NCBI GenBank assembly: GCA_001552935.1
Contig: KQ959677.1
Span: forward strand, 150,094 to 214,093
Reading direction: 5' to 3'
Length of the DNA stretch: 64,000 nucleotides
Source: Umbribacter vaginalis
Lineage (GTDB): Bacteria; Actinomycetota; Coriobacteriia; Coriobacteriales; Eggerthellaceae
Numbering within the stretch: position 1 is the first letter of the stretch; the number at the start of each line of letters is the position of its first letter. A program made the translations under genes and the position numbers. This document shows, piece after piece, positions 9,036 to 18,991 of the stretch. The notes beneath the pieces were generated by a model, which was not told where the DNA came from, made no database searches, and was given only the letters and a program-made list of their open reading frames with translations.

Positions 9036-11038
9036 GATAGCGCATTTGAACTATCGTAGCTTTTCCGCAAGGTAAACATTTTTTCAATAGCAGAAATATC
9101 GTCGTGCGACAGATCCCAAAACGATACACAGTGATCTTTCATTCCTTCGGCACTTGAGGCATAGCAAGTTGCAATATTGCGGCGTTGCTGGAAAGGGTTA
9201 GCAGTAAAGCGCAAAGATTGTATTTTGGTGCGCGGCATAAATACGCGCGAGCCCCAAAAACCCACGTTATCAACAAAAATATACGAAGGTGTTATGTAGA
9301 CGTATGCGTGAGAGAACCATTTATACGCATGAAAGGCACGACAAGCCATAAAAAGCACTGCTGCGCCAATAAAGATACCATCTACCACAATAAGACTCGG
9401 GAAAATCACACACAGATCGGGGTCAGTGCTTCCAAAGGTTATTATCGCAGCAACAAGGCAACTAAAAGCAATAACCAGATATAAAGGCACGTTTCTCCAC
9501 AGGAGTTTTCGCGTAAAAGCACGAACGAGGCAATGCGCATCGGGAACCGCAATAACGTGCGCTTGCGAGAGAAAAGCCGCATGTGAAGCGGTGTCGGTAT
9601 GCGTAGTGTTTGAGAGCTCATCAGAAGCTGCACGAGGGCTTTCGGTTTCACACACCCACGCACCAAGTGCAGCATCAGCACTAAACTCCGGAAGAAAATC
9701 CCTTAAAAAGCTTGGAATATCTTTTTGTTTAATAAACGGAAAAATAATTTGCGTGCCGTGTTTAACCGTTGAATCGCTTTTAATAGACTCATGCACTGAC
9801 GTAATAAGTCCAATGCTGATATTTTGATAACCAAGCAGCGCATGAAGAAATTCTTTGTCGCAATGCAGCGATTGAATGCGTGCGATATCAATTTCATTTG
9901 TGTGGCGCGTAAAAAGGCCATGCTCAATGCGAATGCGATCATCAAAGCGCTCGACAGTAAACCCAACACGATGTTCAATGGCACGATATATCGCACCCCA
10001 CAAAGCAATCGCATACGGAATGATAGCGAAAAACAGTTGAGGTGTTTGTGTTTGAATTGCTATCACTATAAAACACGCAAACGTAATAAGCAAAATGAGT
10101 ACAGGGCCCATACATTCATTGATGATACTTAAAATAAGCTCGTGTAATGCAAGCTTGCGCTTCGCACGAGCCGTAATACGAAGACGCTCACCTAAGCCTG
10201 CTGTTGAAAAGCTTTCAAACGCATCATCAATCACATTGCTATACTCAGAACGCTCGCTACCAGAAGGAGCGGATAATGGCGCATTGGCCGATGTATTGCT
10301 GGTTTGAAGCGATTCAGGCGATTGTGGTGCGTTGGCACCATCACGTACTGGCGCAACAGGGTGAGCAGAGCTTGACGATAAGGCTTTCCGAAGTTGAAAT
10401 TCATACTCAACTTTTTTTGCTTGTGCAAGTGTAATAAACGGAATTTGAATTTGCTCGTTTGTTTTCCCGCCTGCAGTTACAATATTTAAATCGCAACATC
10501 CACATAGGCGCTGTATCAACCGTGCTTTCGTGTTGGTGGATTGCACTTTAATATACGGAAGATGGATACGCTTTTTAAAGATAATCCCGCGCTTGAGCAC
10601 AAATTCTTTGCCAGTAAACGTATACGACAAAAAATGACGCGTTAAGGCTGCCTGCCCGACGTAGAGCGCAATAAAAATCACCACTAGAAAAAACACGGCA
10701 AACCCAGGCACGCTAAACGTAAAACCACCAACAGAAAACTGGTGCATTTCGCCTGCATATTGTGCAAGGAGCTGAAGAGCTTTCGTAACATCATCTACCT
10801 GTATGCCCTTGCCGCTAAAAATGGAATTTTGCACTGATTGAGCAAAAATAATAAGAAGGAAAAACACGCCATACAAAGGCGAAAGCAACACAAATAACCA
10901 TGAAATTTTTTGTGGATCGTCGGTTGCAATAAGATGTGCGCTTTGTGATGCAGTAGGCACATCAGACGTGCTATCTGCATCGTTTTCGGTTGTAGGTATT
11001 GTGGTAGCGTCAGAAGCATCAGAAAAAGGAGTTTGCAT
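9032..11038 (-). CDS. YdbT-like membrane protein with bacterial PH domains (bPH2)
   Basis: This 668-residue protein resembles Bacillus YdbT: hydrophobic helix pairs (about 46-70, 110-135, 300-350 and 520-575), each followed by a bPH2 module. The module signatures are GKEFVLKRGIIFKKRIHLPYIKVQS (two adjoining pieces), RIRIEHGLFTRHTNEIDIARIQS, and near the C-terminus a degenerate FMPRTKIQSLRF copy. About 55 Ser/Ala/Pro-rich residues are inserted at 220-275. Its start overlaps the stop of the upstream 172-residue gene (TAATG), as expected for translational coupling of a YdbS-YdbT pair. The function is not established; in Bacillus the homologues were linked to bacteriocin resistance. Confidence 0.8.
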   Translation of the reverse strand: MQTPFSDASDATTIPTTENDADSTSDVPTASQSAHLIATDDPQKISWLFVLLSPLYGVFFLLIIFAQSVQNSIFSGKGIQVDDVTKALQLLAQYAGEMHQFSVGGFTFSVPGFAVFFLVVIFIALYVGQAALTRHFLSYTFTGKEFVLKRGIIFKKRIHLPYIKVQSTNTKARLIQRLCGCCDLNIVTAGGKTNEQIQIPFITLAQAKKVEYEFQLRKALSSSSAHPVAPVRDGANAPQSPESLQTSNTSANAPLSAPSGSERSEYSNVIDDAFESFSTAGLGERLRITARAKRKLALHELILSIINECMGPVLILLITFACFIVIAIQTQTPQLFFAIIPYAIALWGAIYRAIEHRVGFTVERFDDRIRIEHGLFTRHTNEIDIARIQSLHCDKEFLHALLGYQNISIGLITSVHESIKSDSTVKHGTQIIFPFIKQKDIPSFLRDFLPEFSADAALGAWVCETESPRAASDELSNTTHTDTASHAAFLSQAHVIAVPDAHCLVRAFTRKLLWRNVPLYLVIAFSCLVAAIITFGSTDPDLCVIFPSLIVVDGIFIGAAVLFMACRAFHAYKWFSHAYVYITPSYIFVDNVGFWGSRVFMPRTKIQSLRFTANPFQQRRNIATCYASSAEGMKDHCVSFWDLSHDDISAIEKMFTLRKSYDSSNALS

Positions 11039-11556
11039 TATACATCCTCCTTAGCAAGACGCGTAAGATGTGCAATTTTGTCGCGCAAAGTATCGATATA
11101 TTCCTGTTCAATGCCAGGAATACGCTGTTGTTCCGCAGCGGTAAACACCGAAAGGTCAAGCATCTTAAACAAGCTCAATAAGGGGCCTTGTTCAGTATCG
11201 ATATTTTGAACGCGCACCAGTGGAATAACAATCGTGTGGCGCCAAATAATGCCGCGACGAATAAAAATATAGTGCTCTTCAATAGCATAGCCCGACACCT
11301 TATATTGCAAGAAAGGCAAGAGCAACGCCGCTGCCAGCAAAATAAGCCACAGCACGCACGAACACACAAGCACAATAAAGCCTGGCGTAAAGGAAGAAGT
11401 TTCGAAAGCTAGCAAAGAGAGCTCCGGTGCTGCATACACAAGAGCTCCCTGTATAACAGCGCATACAATAACCATAAATAAGGTGACGCCAATAGCATTT
11501 CCAAGCATCCATACGTATTTAATACGAGGACATAAGGGCGTGTATGCTCTGTTCAT
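11038..11556 (-). CDS. YdbS-like membrane protein with one PH domain
   Basis: This 172-residue protein has two hydrophobic helices (about 16-40 and 56-82) and then a bPH2 module with IEEHYIFIRRGIIWRH and IPLVRVQNIDTEQGPL, typical of YdbS. It starts 20 bp after the pnp stop with AAGGA seven bases before the ATG, and its stop overlaps the next start. It probably forms a membrane complex with the following YdbT-like protein. The role is unknown. Confidence 0.8.
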   Translation of the reverse strand: MNRAYTPLCPRIKYVWMLGNAIGVTLFMVIVCAVIQGALVYAAPELSLLAFETSSFTPGFIVLVCSCVLWLILLAAALLLPFLQYKVSGYAIEEHYIFIRRGIIWRHTIVIPLVRVQNIDTEQGPLLSLFKMLDLSVFTAAEQQRIPGIEQEYIDTLRDKIAHLTRLAKEDV

Positions 11557-11576
11557 AGATATCCTTACTCGAGATG

Positions 11577-13754
11577 TTATACCTCATGGTGCCTGCGAAC
11601 ATTGCGTTCAGCATGCAGAGAATGACGATGTTGCTGATCTGGCGTAGGTGCTTTATGAGTCGCAGGAGCAGCAGGCTTGTCAATACGATCGAGAGATATC
11701 TTACCAGATTTCGCATCAACCTCCAACACTTTCACGTGTACGATGTCGCCAACGGTAAGAGCATCTTCAACGCTGTTCAAACGTCCCGTTGTGATGCGCG
11801 AAATGTGCAGCAATCCATCTTTTGAAGGCGTAAGGCGCACAAACGCGCCGAAGTCCTTAATGCCCACTACTTCGCCGTTATATTCTTCTCCCACTTCAGG
11901 CTCTTTGACAATCTCAAGAATACGCGCTTTCGCATCGGCACCTGCTTTGCCATCGACAGCAGCAATACGAATGGTGCCATCTTCAAGAATTTCAATGGTG
12001 GCACCGGTTTCATCTTGAATACCGCGCACAACTTTTCCGCCTGTGCCAATAACTTCGCGAATTTTATCTTGTGGAATATGGATAGTTTCAATGCGTGGCG
12101 CATAATCAGAGAGCTGTGCACGCGGCGCATTGATTTCAGCAAGCATTGCGTTAAGGATAAACGCACGTCCCGATTTGGCTTGTTCAAGGGCACGGAAAAG
12201 AATGTCAAGCGACAAACCGCGTGCTTTATTATCCATTTGAAGTGCGGTAATACCCTTAGATGTTCCTGTTACTTTGAAGTCCATATCGCCGAGGAAGTCT
12301 TCAAGGCCTTGGATGTCGGAAAGCACAACCACACCGTCGTCTTCCTTGATAAGACCCATCGCGATACCTGACACAGGAGCGCTAATAGGAACGCCAGCAT
12401 CCATAAGTGCAAGCGTAGATCCGCAGGTGGAAGCCATAGACGACGAACCGTTTGACTCAAGAACTTCAGACACAACGCGAATAGCATACGGGAAGTCTTC
12501 TTCGCTTGGAATAACAGGCAAAAGTGCGCGCTCGGCAAGGGCACCATGGCCTACTTCACGACGCTTCGGCGAACCCATACGGCCCACTTCACCGGTGCAA
12601 TACGGCGGGAAGTTATAGTGGTGCATATAGCGTTTACCTTCGTCAGGTTCGATAGTGTCAAGGCGCTGCCACTCGCTTAACATGCCCAGCGTTGCCACTG
12701 AAAGCACTTGCGTTTGTCCGCGCTGGAACAGGCCTGAACCGTGTACACGTGGCAGGTAACCAGGCTTTATGTACAGCGGACGAATTTCATCGGCGCGGCG
12801 TCCATCAACGCGCTCGCCCGTTTCAATAATCATACGGCGCATCGCATGCTTTTCAAGCTTTTTCAGCTCGGCTGCAATATCGCTTGCCCACGCTTCTTGC
12901 TCTTCTTCAGAGAAATTATCGGCAACAATGCGCTCTTTCAAGGCTTCAACATGAGCAATACGCTGCTGTTTATCGGCATCTTTCAAAGCTGCAGACATCT
13001 CGTCGTAGTACGCACTAATGCGCGTTGCAATTTCAGGCACTGCTTCATGAAGCTTCCACTGAACAGGCGTAATGTCAACACGCGACAAGAAGCGCGCCTG
13101 CGCGTCGCAAAACGCCGCAATAGCTTCCTGGCCAAATTGCATAGCAGCAAGCATGTCTGCCTCATCCACTTCGCTTGCCCCTGCTTCAATCATCGAAATA
13201 TAATCTTTGGTACCAGCGATAACGAGGTCGAGATCTGACGCTTCTTGCTCGGCATATGTTGGATTAATGATAAATTCCTTGGTCTGGGCATTGCGCGCTA
13301 CACGAACGCAAGCACACGGGCCATCGAAAGGAGCTGCGCCAATCATAAGCGCAGCTGAAGCGCCCTGAATGCAAATGGTATCCACCGGATTTTGCTGATC
13401 GGCTACCAAAGGCGTTGCCACAACATGCACTTCTTGCTTAAAGCCATCCACAAAACCAGGGCGAATAGGTCTGTCAATCATGCGCGCGTTCAGCGTAGCT
13501 CTATCGGATGGCTTCGCTTCACGCTTTAAGTACCCACCAGGAATACGACCAACAGCATACATCTTCTCGATGTAATCAACTGTCAGCGGGAAGAAATCGT
13601 AGTCGCGCTCTTCCCTCGAGATAACAGCGGTTATCAGTACCGTTGAGTCGCCTTGCGTCACAAGTACCGCGCCACTTGCTTGTTTTGCAAGCTCACCTGT
13701 TTCAAAGCGATACGTTTTTCCATACAGTTCAAATTCTTCTACTACTTTGTTCAT
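11577..13754 (-). CDS. pnp: Polyribonucleotide nucleotidyltransferase (PNPase)
   Basis: PNPase is the phosphorolytic 3'-5' exoribonuclease of mRNA turnover. Two RNase PH-like halves are present: the first begins with [19 protein letters not shown], the second carries [27 protein letters not shown] (in pieces) and the DGGVPISAP-like [20 protein letters not shown] domain ([16 protein letters not shown]) and an S1 domain ([17 protein letters not shown]) follow. The frame is open for 10 more codons, but the ATG at 13754 has AGAAGGAAG just upstream, giving 725 residues. It follows rpsO after a terminator, the classic rpsO-pnp order. Confidence 0.96.
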   Translation of the reverse strand: MNKVVEEFELYGKTYRFETGELAKQASGAVLVTQGDSTVLITAVISREERDYDFFPLTVDYIEKMYAVGRIPGGYLKREAKPSDRATLNARMIDRPIRPGFVDGFKQEVHVVATPLVADQQNPVDTICIQGASAALMIGAAPFDGPCACVRVARNAQTKEFIINPTYAEQEASDLDLVIAGTKDYISMIEAGASEVDEADMLAAMQFGQEAIAAFCDAQARFLSRVDITPVQWKLHEAVPEIATRISAYYDEMSAALKDADKQQRIAHVEALKERIVADNFSEEEQEAWASDIAAELKKLEKHAMRRMIIETGERVDGRRADEIRPLYIKPGYLPRVHGSGLFQRGQTQVLSVATLGMLSEWQRLDTIEPDEGKRYMHHYNFPPYCTGEVGRMGSPKRREVGHGALAERALLPVIPSEEDFPYAIRVVSEVLESNGSSSMASTCGSTLALMDAGVPISAPVSGIAMGLIKEDDGVVVLSDIQGLEDFLGDMDFKVTGTSKGITALQMDNKARGLSLDILFRALEQAKSGRAFILNAMLAEINAPRAQLSDYAPRIETIHIPQDKIREVIGTGGKVVRGIQDETGATIEILEDGTIRIAAVDGKAGADAKARILEIVKEPEVGEEYNGEVVGIKDFGAFVRLTPSKDGLLHISRITTGRLNSVEDALTVGDIVHVKVLEVDAKSGKISLDRIDKPAAPATHKAPTPDQQHRHSLHAERNVRRHHEV

Positions 13755-13920
13755 ATATACTTCCTTCTTCTTTGCGCTGTGCAAAGAACCTCTTTAGGCA
13801 TAAACACAGGCGCCATGAGCTTATGCGTTGCATGCCTGCGAGCAAAGCTATCCTTATAGCTTCAACCGCCCTCCGTTGTGCCCACGTATTTTTTCTGGAC
13901 ACGTGTCTTGGTGCTGCACA

Positions 13921-13945
13921 CAGAAAAGCCCGCGTTGCGCGGGCT
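13921..13945 (-). terminator. Rho-independent terminator after rpsO
   Basis: On the minus strand, AGCCCGCG and CGCGGGCT form a perfect 8-bp stem around a three-base loop, followed by TTTTC. It lies eight bases past the rpsO stop and would reduce read-through into pnp. Confidence 0.85.
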
Positions 13946-13952
13946 CACCGAA

Positions 13953-14240
13953 CTAGATATTGTCGCGAATGCCAATCTTTTTGATAAGCTCACGATACTG
14001 CTCAATATCGCGGTCTTTAATGTATTTCAGCAAACCGCGGCGCTTACCAATGAGCTTCATCAAACCACGACGAGAATGATTATCTTTCTTGTGTGATTTA
14101 AGATGCTCGGTAAGGTTACGAATGCGCTCCGAGAGAATTGCAACCTGAACAGGAGCACTTCCCGAATCGTTCGCGCCCGAGCCAAACTGCTCAATAAGTT
14201 CAGCGCAACGTTGCTTTGAAATACTTAACTTTTCTGCCAT
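13953..14240 (-). CDS. rpsO: 30S ribosomal protein S15
   Basis: This is a 95-residue S15 (family about 89), with the 16S rRNA-binding core GSGANDSGSAPVQVAIL, LTEHLKSHKKDNHSRRGL and GKRRGLLKYIK. The ATG has an ideal AAGGAGG seven bases upstream. It has its own promoter and a strong terminator, so S15 can be made independently of PNPase. S15 binds early to the central domain of 16S rRNA and often represses its own mRNA. Confidence 0.97.
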   Translation of the reverse strand: MAEKLSISKQRCAELIEQFGSGANDSGSAPVQVAILSERIRNLTEHLKSHKKDNHSRRGLMKLIGKRRGLLKYIKDRDIEQYRELIKKIGIRDNI

Positions 14241-14340
14241 AATTCCTCCTTAACGCAGATGCGTTTTCGCTTTGAACTGAGACGATAAGCGGCAGTGCAT
14301 ACCATCTAAGTAAAAAGTAGCTCATGTGAGCAACGCGTTT

Positions 14341-14368
14341 AGTATATCGTATAACGCCCCGCAAACAA
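14341..14368 (-). promoter_or_regulatory. Candidate rpsO promoter
   Basis: On the minus strand, TTGTTT (-35) and TATACT (-10) lie 16 bp apart, placing the transcription start near 14335, about 95 bases before rpsO. A 5-bp hairpin (GCTCA-TG-TGAGC, 14320-14331) would sit at the 5' end of the leader; an S15 autoregulatory site in this leader is possible but not shown. Confidence 0.55.
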
Positions 14369-14548
14369 CGGCACAATTCCACGCTTTCACAAACGAGCTT
14401 CTTTTTAACACAATTTCCAAACAACACTTCAAAAACACCGAAAGGAACTTCTGCGCATAACGCTACATCTCATAGCGTGATTACAAACATAGTGTGTGCT
14501 AGCAGCATTCGTTAAACGCAAACACAATCACGGTATTGCAGACAACGA
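14369..14548. other. Rest of the 308-bp spacer between recO and rpsO: no gene seen
   Basis: I find no convincing reading frame here. An inverted repeat ACGCTA-N7-TAGCGT around 14461-14479 lies downstream of recO, but no T-run follows it on the minus strand, so it is at best a weak terminator or processing site. Confidence 0.5.
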
Positions 14549-15340
14549 TTACGAGCACCGTCCACGCGCTAGAGCAGTAATGTCATGAGAAGCAAGACGT
14601 AGTGATTTTAATGTAATCGATAGGTGAAAGCTTAGCCACGTGCTTTCAAATTCAAAAACCTTTTTAAGGAGTGAAAGCTCAAGCACGGCGTCTGAAAGTT
14701 GTGCAAACGTAGAAGTTTCTAACGTCCAATAGCAATTCAAAAACGCATAAGAAAGCGTATGTTCATACGAGCAACTTTGACATGCAGAACACAAACAACC
14801 GCCTTCGTTACACGAAAAACGCTGATAATTACGGGTAAGCTGCAAAGGTGATCCACAGATGCAACAATGCGTTAAGCAAGGACGAAAACCTGCCATGCTA
14901 TATGCTTTCAACACATACGCAGCAGCAATCCACCAACTTTGTTGTGACGACGTATGTACAATAGCGTGTAACGCAGCATGCGTAAGTGCATAAAATTTTT
15001 CAAATGCAAGATCTTCTTGAGCAAGGTGCTGTGCAAGATCTCCTACGATGCTTGAGGTAAGCAATTTGGTGTAATCATTGCGATTTGTTTCTTTAAAATT
15101 TACGGGCAGCGCTTCGGTAAGCTGTGCTAATTGTGAAGTAGCACGTGCGGAATAGCGGATAGTAGCATACAGCTCAATGGCATGAGCAAACACGCTTTGC
15201 GGCTTGCGTGCACCTTTGGCAACCATACTGATAAGCGATCCGTCTTCACAAAGAATGGTAATGATCATGTCAGTTTCTTTGAGTTTCGTTCGCTTAAGTA
15301 CAATGCCACATCCGCTGATATAACGCTGTTGCTTAGACAT
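14549..15340 (-). CDS. recO: DNA repair protein RecO
   Basis: RecO loads RecA on SSB-coated DNA in recombinational repair. The N-terminal OB-fold has the typical GIVLKRTKLKETDMIITIL and VAKGARKP; the C-terminal half has a zinc-binding pair CCICG and CLCSACQSC, as in many Gram-positive RecO proteins. It is 263 residues long, normal for the family. It follows the PASTA gene by 77 bp in the run era-PASTA-recO. Confidence 0.93.
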   Translation of the reverse strand: MSKQQRYISGCGIVLKRTKLKETDMIITILCEDGSLISMVAKGARKPQSVFAHAIELYATIRYSARATSQLAQLTEALPVNFKETNRNDYTKLLTSSIVGDLAQHLAQEDLAFEKFYALTHAALHAIVHTSSQQSWWIAAAYVLKAYSMAGFRPCLTHCCICGSPLQLTRNYQRFSCNEGGCLCSACQSCSYEHTLSYAFLNCYWTLETSTFAQLSDAVLELSLLKKVFEFESTWLSFHLSITLKSLRLASHDITALARGRCS

Positions 15341-15417
15341 AATTCACCACTTCAAAGTACGTACGTACCCATAAAAATAACGTATGAGCATGGCGCGAAT
15401 TGCAAGCGTTTGAGCCA

Positions 15418-17043
15418 TTACGATACCGAAAGCAGTTTATTATGAGCATCAAAACTTAACGTAAGCGTTACGTCGCGACTTTTCAAAAATACCGATTCGC
15501 CGAGGATAGTTGCATAAGGCTGCGCAGCAACGTTTGCTTTTACTTTATTGGCTCCACTATACGTTACTTGACGAACTTCGTTTATTTTATACGGAATACC
15601 GCCTAATTTTATCGTTGAGCCAGATTTAAGCTGCTGCTTTGCAAGTGCAACCAGTTCAGTACCGCGATATTTAACTGCTTTTAGCGTTACAACGCCACCA
15701 GAATGCAACTTTTCGCCTGCTGCAGGATCGCTTGAAACAACATGCTCTTTTTCGGGAGCATCGGTATATGTGTAGCTAATGTCGTACTTATAACCAGCAG
15801 TTTTGAGAACATCGCTTGCTTCTTCAACCGATTTATTCACTACATCAGGAACAACATACGGCGCAGCAAGTGTTAAGGTAATGGCACCATCAGCTGGTAG
15901 TTGCGTATTCGCATCGGGGTGCTGTTTGATGACACTTCCCTCTTCTTCATCGCTTGGAATACTCTCAACACGAATAGCGGTATAGCCATATGAAGAAAGC
16001 TGCTGCTCGGCGTCGTGTTGAGATAGTCCTTTTACATCAGGAACAATACGCGCACGTGCAACGACGAGCGTTACCACAGAGCCTTTTTCAAGACGCTTTG
16101 ACGCAGCAGGGTCACTTCGCAAAACGACATCATGTGCATCATCTGAAAACTCATCAGCAAACGCAACTTCAAAGCCTGCATCCTTTACAATTTCAGCAGC
16201 TACATCGGGCGTTTTACCTGATACATCGGGAATGGGCTTTCCTCCCCACAACGACATCGCATACGTAATCGTGACAACACACAGCATGACTGGCACCAAC
16301 ACAGCGCTAATAAGTAAGGCACGTTTTGTACCAGCAGAAAGTGGTGCGCGCTTACGTACGGTGTTTTCTGCAATATATTCCTTTGTTTCAGAAACTTCAT
16401 CGGTATGAATGGCAGGCATTTGCATAGTTTCGCCGCCTGTGGCAAAACGTGGCTGCGTAATATCAGCCACACGACGAGTTGAAACGTTATCATCGGTAAA
16501 ATCTTGAAAGCCGTAGCCTGATTCTGTTAATCCTGATAAGTCAATTTTTTGCGTCAGTTGAGCATCGGATGCTACATGTGGTGTTGACGCTTCACGTACT
16601 TTATCGGATGATGGTGTACTTGTTTGTGCTTGATCAGCACTTTGAATATGCTCGTGTGGATGCTCAGGAGAAGTATCAGCACTATCCGCTTCATTGTGTG
16701 GCACGTAAGAAGAACAAGCTGCAGAAGTGCTATTGGCATCATCAACTGTTGTCACAGGTGCAGAAAAAACATCTGGATTGGTACTTTCAATATGAGATGC
16801 ATGTTCGTGTTCTTGAGTATCAGATACCCGTGAGGTGTGCGCATCAAACGTATGAGATGCTTGAGCTGGCTGAGATGTATCGCAAGAACGAGAACGAGCG
16901 TTTTGCTCCAGATCTTCGACTTGTGATTCATCTTGTACATTATCTGAGGCATACGAGTGCTCATAGAGCAATGCGCCGCAACCGTCACAATAACGAGCAT
17001 CGTCTCTATTTTCACGATGGCAAAGAGGACATTTCATGAACAC
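15418..17043 (-). CDS. Zinc-ribbon / single-pass membrane / triple PASTA protein
   Basis: I recognise the domains but no named family. A CPLC-x11-CDGC zinc ribbon opens the protein (residues 5-23). About 200 low-complexity residues rich in Ser, Thr, Asp, Glu and His follow, then one membrane helix (241-266). Three PASTA repeats lie outside the membrane (about 268-330, 332-395, 397-457), each with a IPDV/VPDV start and a GSVVTL-like end, and an unrelated C-terminal domain of about 80 residues. There is no kinase domain, unlike PknB-type PASTA proteins. The GTG at 17043 has AAGGAG five bases upstream; an ATG two codons later is also possible. PASTA units bind muropeptides or beta-lactams in known cases, so a cell-wall sensor is plausible. 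Confidence 0.8.
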   Translation of the reverse strand: MFMKCPLCHRENRDDARYCDGCGALLYEHSYASDNVQDESQVEDLEQNARSRSCDTSQPAQASHTFDAHTSRVSDTQEHEHASHIESTNPDVFSAPVTTVDDANSTSAACSSYVPHNEADSADTSPEHPHEHIQSADQAQTSTPSSDKVREASTPHVASDAQLTQKIDLSGLTESGYGFQDFTDDNVSTRRVADITQPRFATGGETMQMPAIHTDEVSETKEYIAENTVRKRAPLSAGTKRALLISAVLVPVMLCVVTITYAMSLWGGKPIPDVSGKTPDVAAEIVKDAGFEVAFADEFSDDAHDVVLRSDPAASKRLEKGSVVTLVVARARIVPDVKGLSQHDAEQQLSSYGYTAIRVESIPSDEEEGSVIKQHPDANTQLPADGAITLTLAAPYVVPDVVNKSVEEASDVLKTAGYKYDISYTYTDAPEKEHVVSSDPAAGEKLHSGGVVTLKAVKYRGTELVALAKQQLKSGSTIKLGGIPYKINEVRQVTYSGANKVKANVAAQPYATILGESVFLKSRDVTLTLSFDAHNKLLSVS

Positions 17044-17067
17044 TCACGCTCCTTATCTACTAGCGCT

Positions 17068-17097
17068 ATTGTATATGAAAACGAGTAATGCTAACAA
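17068..17097 (-). promoter_or_regulatory. Candidate promoter of the PASTA gene
   Basis: TTGTTA and TACAAT on the minus strand are separated by 18 bp, 25 bp before the start codon. The rest of the 180-bp spacer after era holds nothing I can name. Confidence 0.4.
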
Positions 17098-17223
17098 GTG
17101 ACAAACGAAAGCTTCTGCAGTTTTACAGGCTGCCACTTTCCGCGTTTTTAGGAGCCATCTACGCGCATTCAATGCTGGTTTTTGCTCCTTGACTCCTTGT
17201 TCTAAGCGGTTTCTTTGCGCCTG

Positions 17224-18180
17224 TTATGCGCCTTCGCCATAGCCAAACCGCTCAATACAGCTTGCATCACGCCGCCAATTTTTCTTAATCTTAACGCGCA
17301 AATCCAGAAAAACTCGTGTTCCTAATAAGCGTTCAAGATCTCCTCGTGCTTCAATACCAATGCGCTTAATAGCACTTCCACCAGCACCAACTATCATGCC
17401 TTTTTGTGACGCGCGCTCAACATAAATAATTGCGTACAGTGACGTAAGATTTTTCTTTTTTGAAAACGACATCTCTTCAACCATCACACCAATCGCATGA
17501 GGCACTTCATCACGAAAGCTCCGCAAAATTTTCTCGCGAATAAACTCAGCAACAATAACTTCTATCGCTTGATCGGTTTTCATGTCATCGGGAAACCAGC
17601 GCGGACCTTCAGGCAAGTGATCTTGAACGCAGTGCACAAAGCGATCGACAGAATCCTTGTCAAAAGAGCTTACAACAGCAATATCGTCCCAGGTAGCAAG
17701 GGCGCGTGCAGCTTCAATTTGATGCGAAATTTCTTCTTCTGTTGCACAATCGGCTTTAGAAATCACAAGCACTTTGGGAACAGATATGTTTTTCAACTGG
17801 TCGATTACCCACTTATCGCCGCGCCCACATTCCTGATGAGCATCAAGAAGCAATGCGATGCAATCGACATCCTCAAGCGCCTTCAGCGCTGATGTATTCA
17901 GATGCTCTCCCAAAACATCGTGCGGTTTATGCAAGCCAGGTGTGTCGACCATAATCATCTGGAAACAATCGGTTGTAAGAACAGCACGAAAACGATGGCG
18001 TGTTGTTTGCGCTGTTGGAGATGTAATAGCAAGCTTGGTTCCCATGATCGTGTTAAGCAAGGTCGATTTGCCAACATTCGGACGACCGATAAAACACACA
18101 AATCCCGAGCGAAACGCGGGTGTTTGTTGCGTATAAGATTGAGATGTATTTTCTTCATGACACGATGCATCATGCTGCAT
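17224..18180 (-). CDS. era: GTPase Era
   Basis: Era is a GTPase that binds the 3' end of 16S rRNA during 30S maturation. The G1 motif GRPNVGKS, G3 DTPGLH, G4 SKAD and the C-terminal KH domain (GMIVGAGGSAIKRIGIEAR) are all seen. Two starts are supported: the ATG at 18180, with AGAGGAG six bases upstream (318 residues, close to the family norm of about 300), and the ATG at 18282, with AAGGAAG upstream, which adds 34 His/Ser-rich residues. I chose the shorter form for its length and stronger site. Upstream are dgkA and ybeY. Confidence 0.92.
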   Translation of the reverse strand: MQHDASCHEENTSQSYTQQTPAFRSGFVCFIGRPNVGKSTLLNTIMGTKLAITSPTAQTTRHRFRAVLTTDCFQMIMVDTPGLHKPHDVLGEHLNTSALKALEDVDCIALLLDAHQECGRGDKWVIDQLKNISVPKVLVISKADCATEEEISHQIEAARALATWDDIAVVSSFDKDSVDRFVHCVQDHLPEGPRWFPDDMKTDQAIEVIVAEFIREKILRSFRDEVPHAIGVMVEEMSFSKKKNLTSLYAIIYVERASQKGMIVGAGGSAIKRIGIEARGDLERLLGTRVFLDLRVKIKKNWRRDASCIERFGYGEGA

Positions 18181-18400
18181 ACTTTGCTCCTCTTTTTCCT
18201 GGTGAAAAGTGCACGCATGAGCCTTATGACCCGTATCGGATACGTGAGAAGTGCTCGGTAGAGAATTGGTTGAAGCGTGCATAAAACTTCCTTTGTAACG
18301 TATAAAGCAGTTTACACTACCAAACGTAGCGTAGTATATCGTTTTTGCTCGTCATGGGTATATTGTGCGGCGGTAGTACTCATGGCGTATAGCGTATACC

Positions 18401-18979
18401 TTAATGCAAAATATGAGGAACAAAAATAAGAAGCCCTATTATAAGCGAAAAGAACGCTGCTACCAATACACTCCCAGCAGCAGCATCTTTTGCGATACGT
18501 GCCAGTTTATGGTAGCGCGCTGTTGCTAAATCAACGCAGGCTTCAAGTGCTGTATTCATGCATTCAAGTGCGCAAACAAGTGCTATACACACCAGACATA
18601 CGCACCACTCCCACATTGATAAAGAAACGATAAAACCTGCTATAAGCACGATAAGCGCACACCCAAGATGAATTTTCATATTCCGTTCGTGAATAATGCA
18701 GTAGAGAATACCACGTGCCGCTACATAAAACGCAGTGAGCAACGACTGTGAACGCACGTGCTTGACGGGCGATAGTGTGCTTGAAGGCGCATTCGCTGTG
18801 CTTTCAAACACACGCGCACATTCTGGCGATGCCACATCCGCCGCAGTTTGAAACGCTCGAGTGCGGTCATGCGAAAACACGCTTGCACCATCTTCATGCA
18901 CCGTGTTCCTATCCAAAAGCGTATTTGGCGCTTCACCAGTTTTTTCTTGCTGTGTTGGATGCGTGTTCATAGCACTCAT
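18401..18979 (-). CDS. dgkA: Diacylglycerol/undecaprenol kinase (DgkA family)
   Basis: This small integral-membrane kinase phosphorylates diacylglycerol or undecaprenol. The signature parts are AFYVAARGILYCIIHERNMKIH (a match to the N-terminal amphipathic segment), ALECMNTALEACVDLA and IAKDAAAGSVL, with three membrane helices between about 100 and 190. The family is normally about 120-140 residues; this one has an extra hydrophilic N-terminal stretch of about 75 residues. I see no better internal start with a ribosome-binding site. It lies 12 bp after ybeY and before era, a common actinobacterial and firmicute arrangement. Confidence 0.88.
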   Translation of the reverse strand: MSAMNTHPTQQEKTGEAPNTLLDRNTVHEDGASVFSHDRTRAFQTAADVASPECARVFESTANAPSSTLSPVKHVRSQSLLTAFYVAARGILYCIIHERNMKIHLGCALIVLIAGFIVSLSMWEWCVCLVCIALVCALECMNTALEACVDLATARYHKLARIAKDAAAGSVLVAAFFSLIIGLLIFVPHILH

Positions 18980-18991
18980 TGTCCGTAGACA

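Noticed and set aside
11577-13784. Longer pnp, dapA, pcrA and ppaC starts
   Set aside because: The upstream extensions have no ribosome-binding site, are not conserved-looking, and the internal ATG codons have clear ones, so shorter proteins were annotated.
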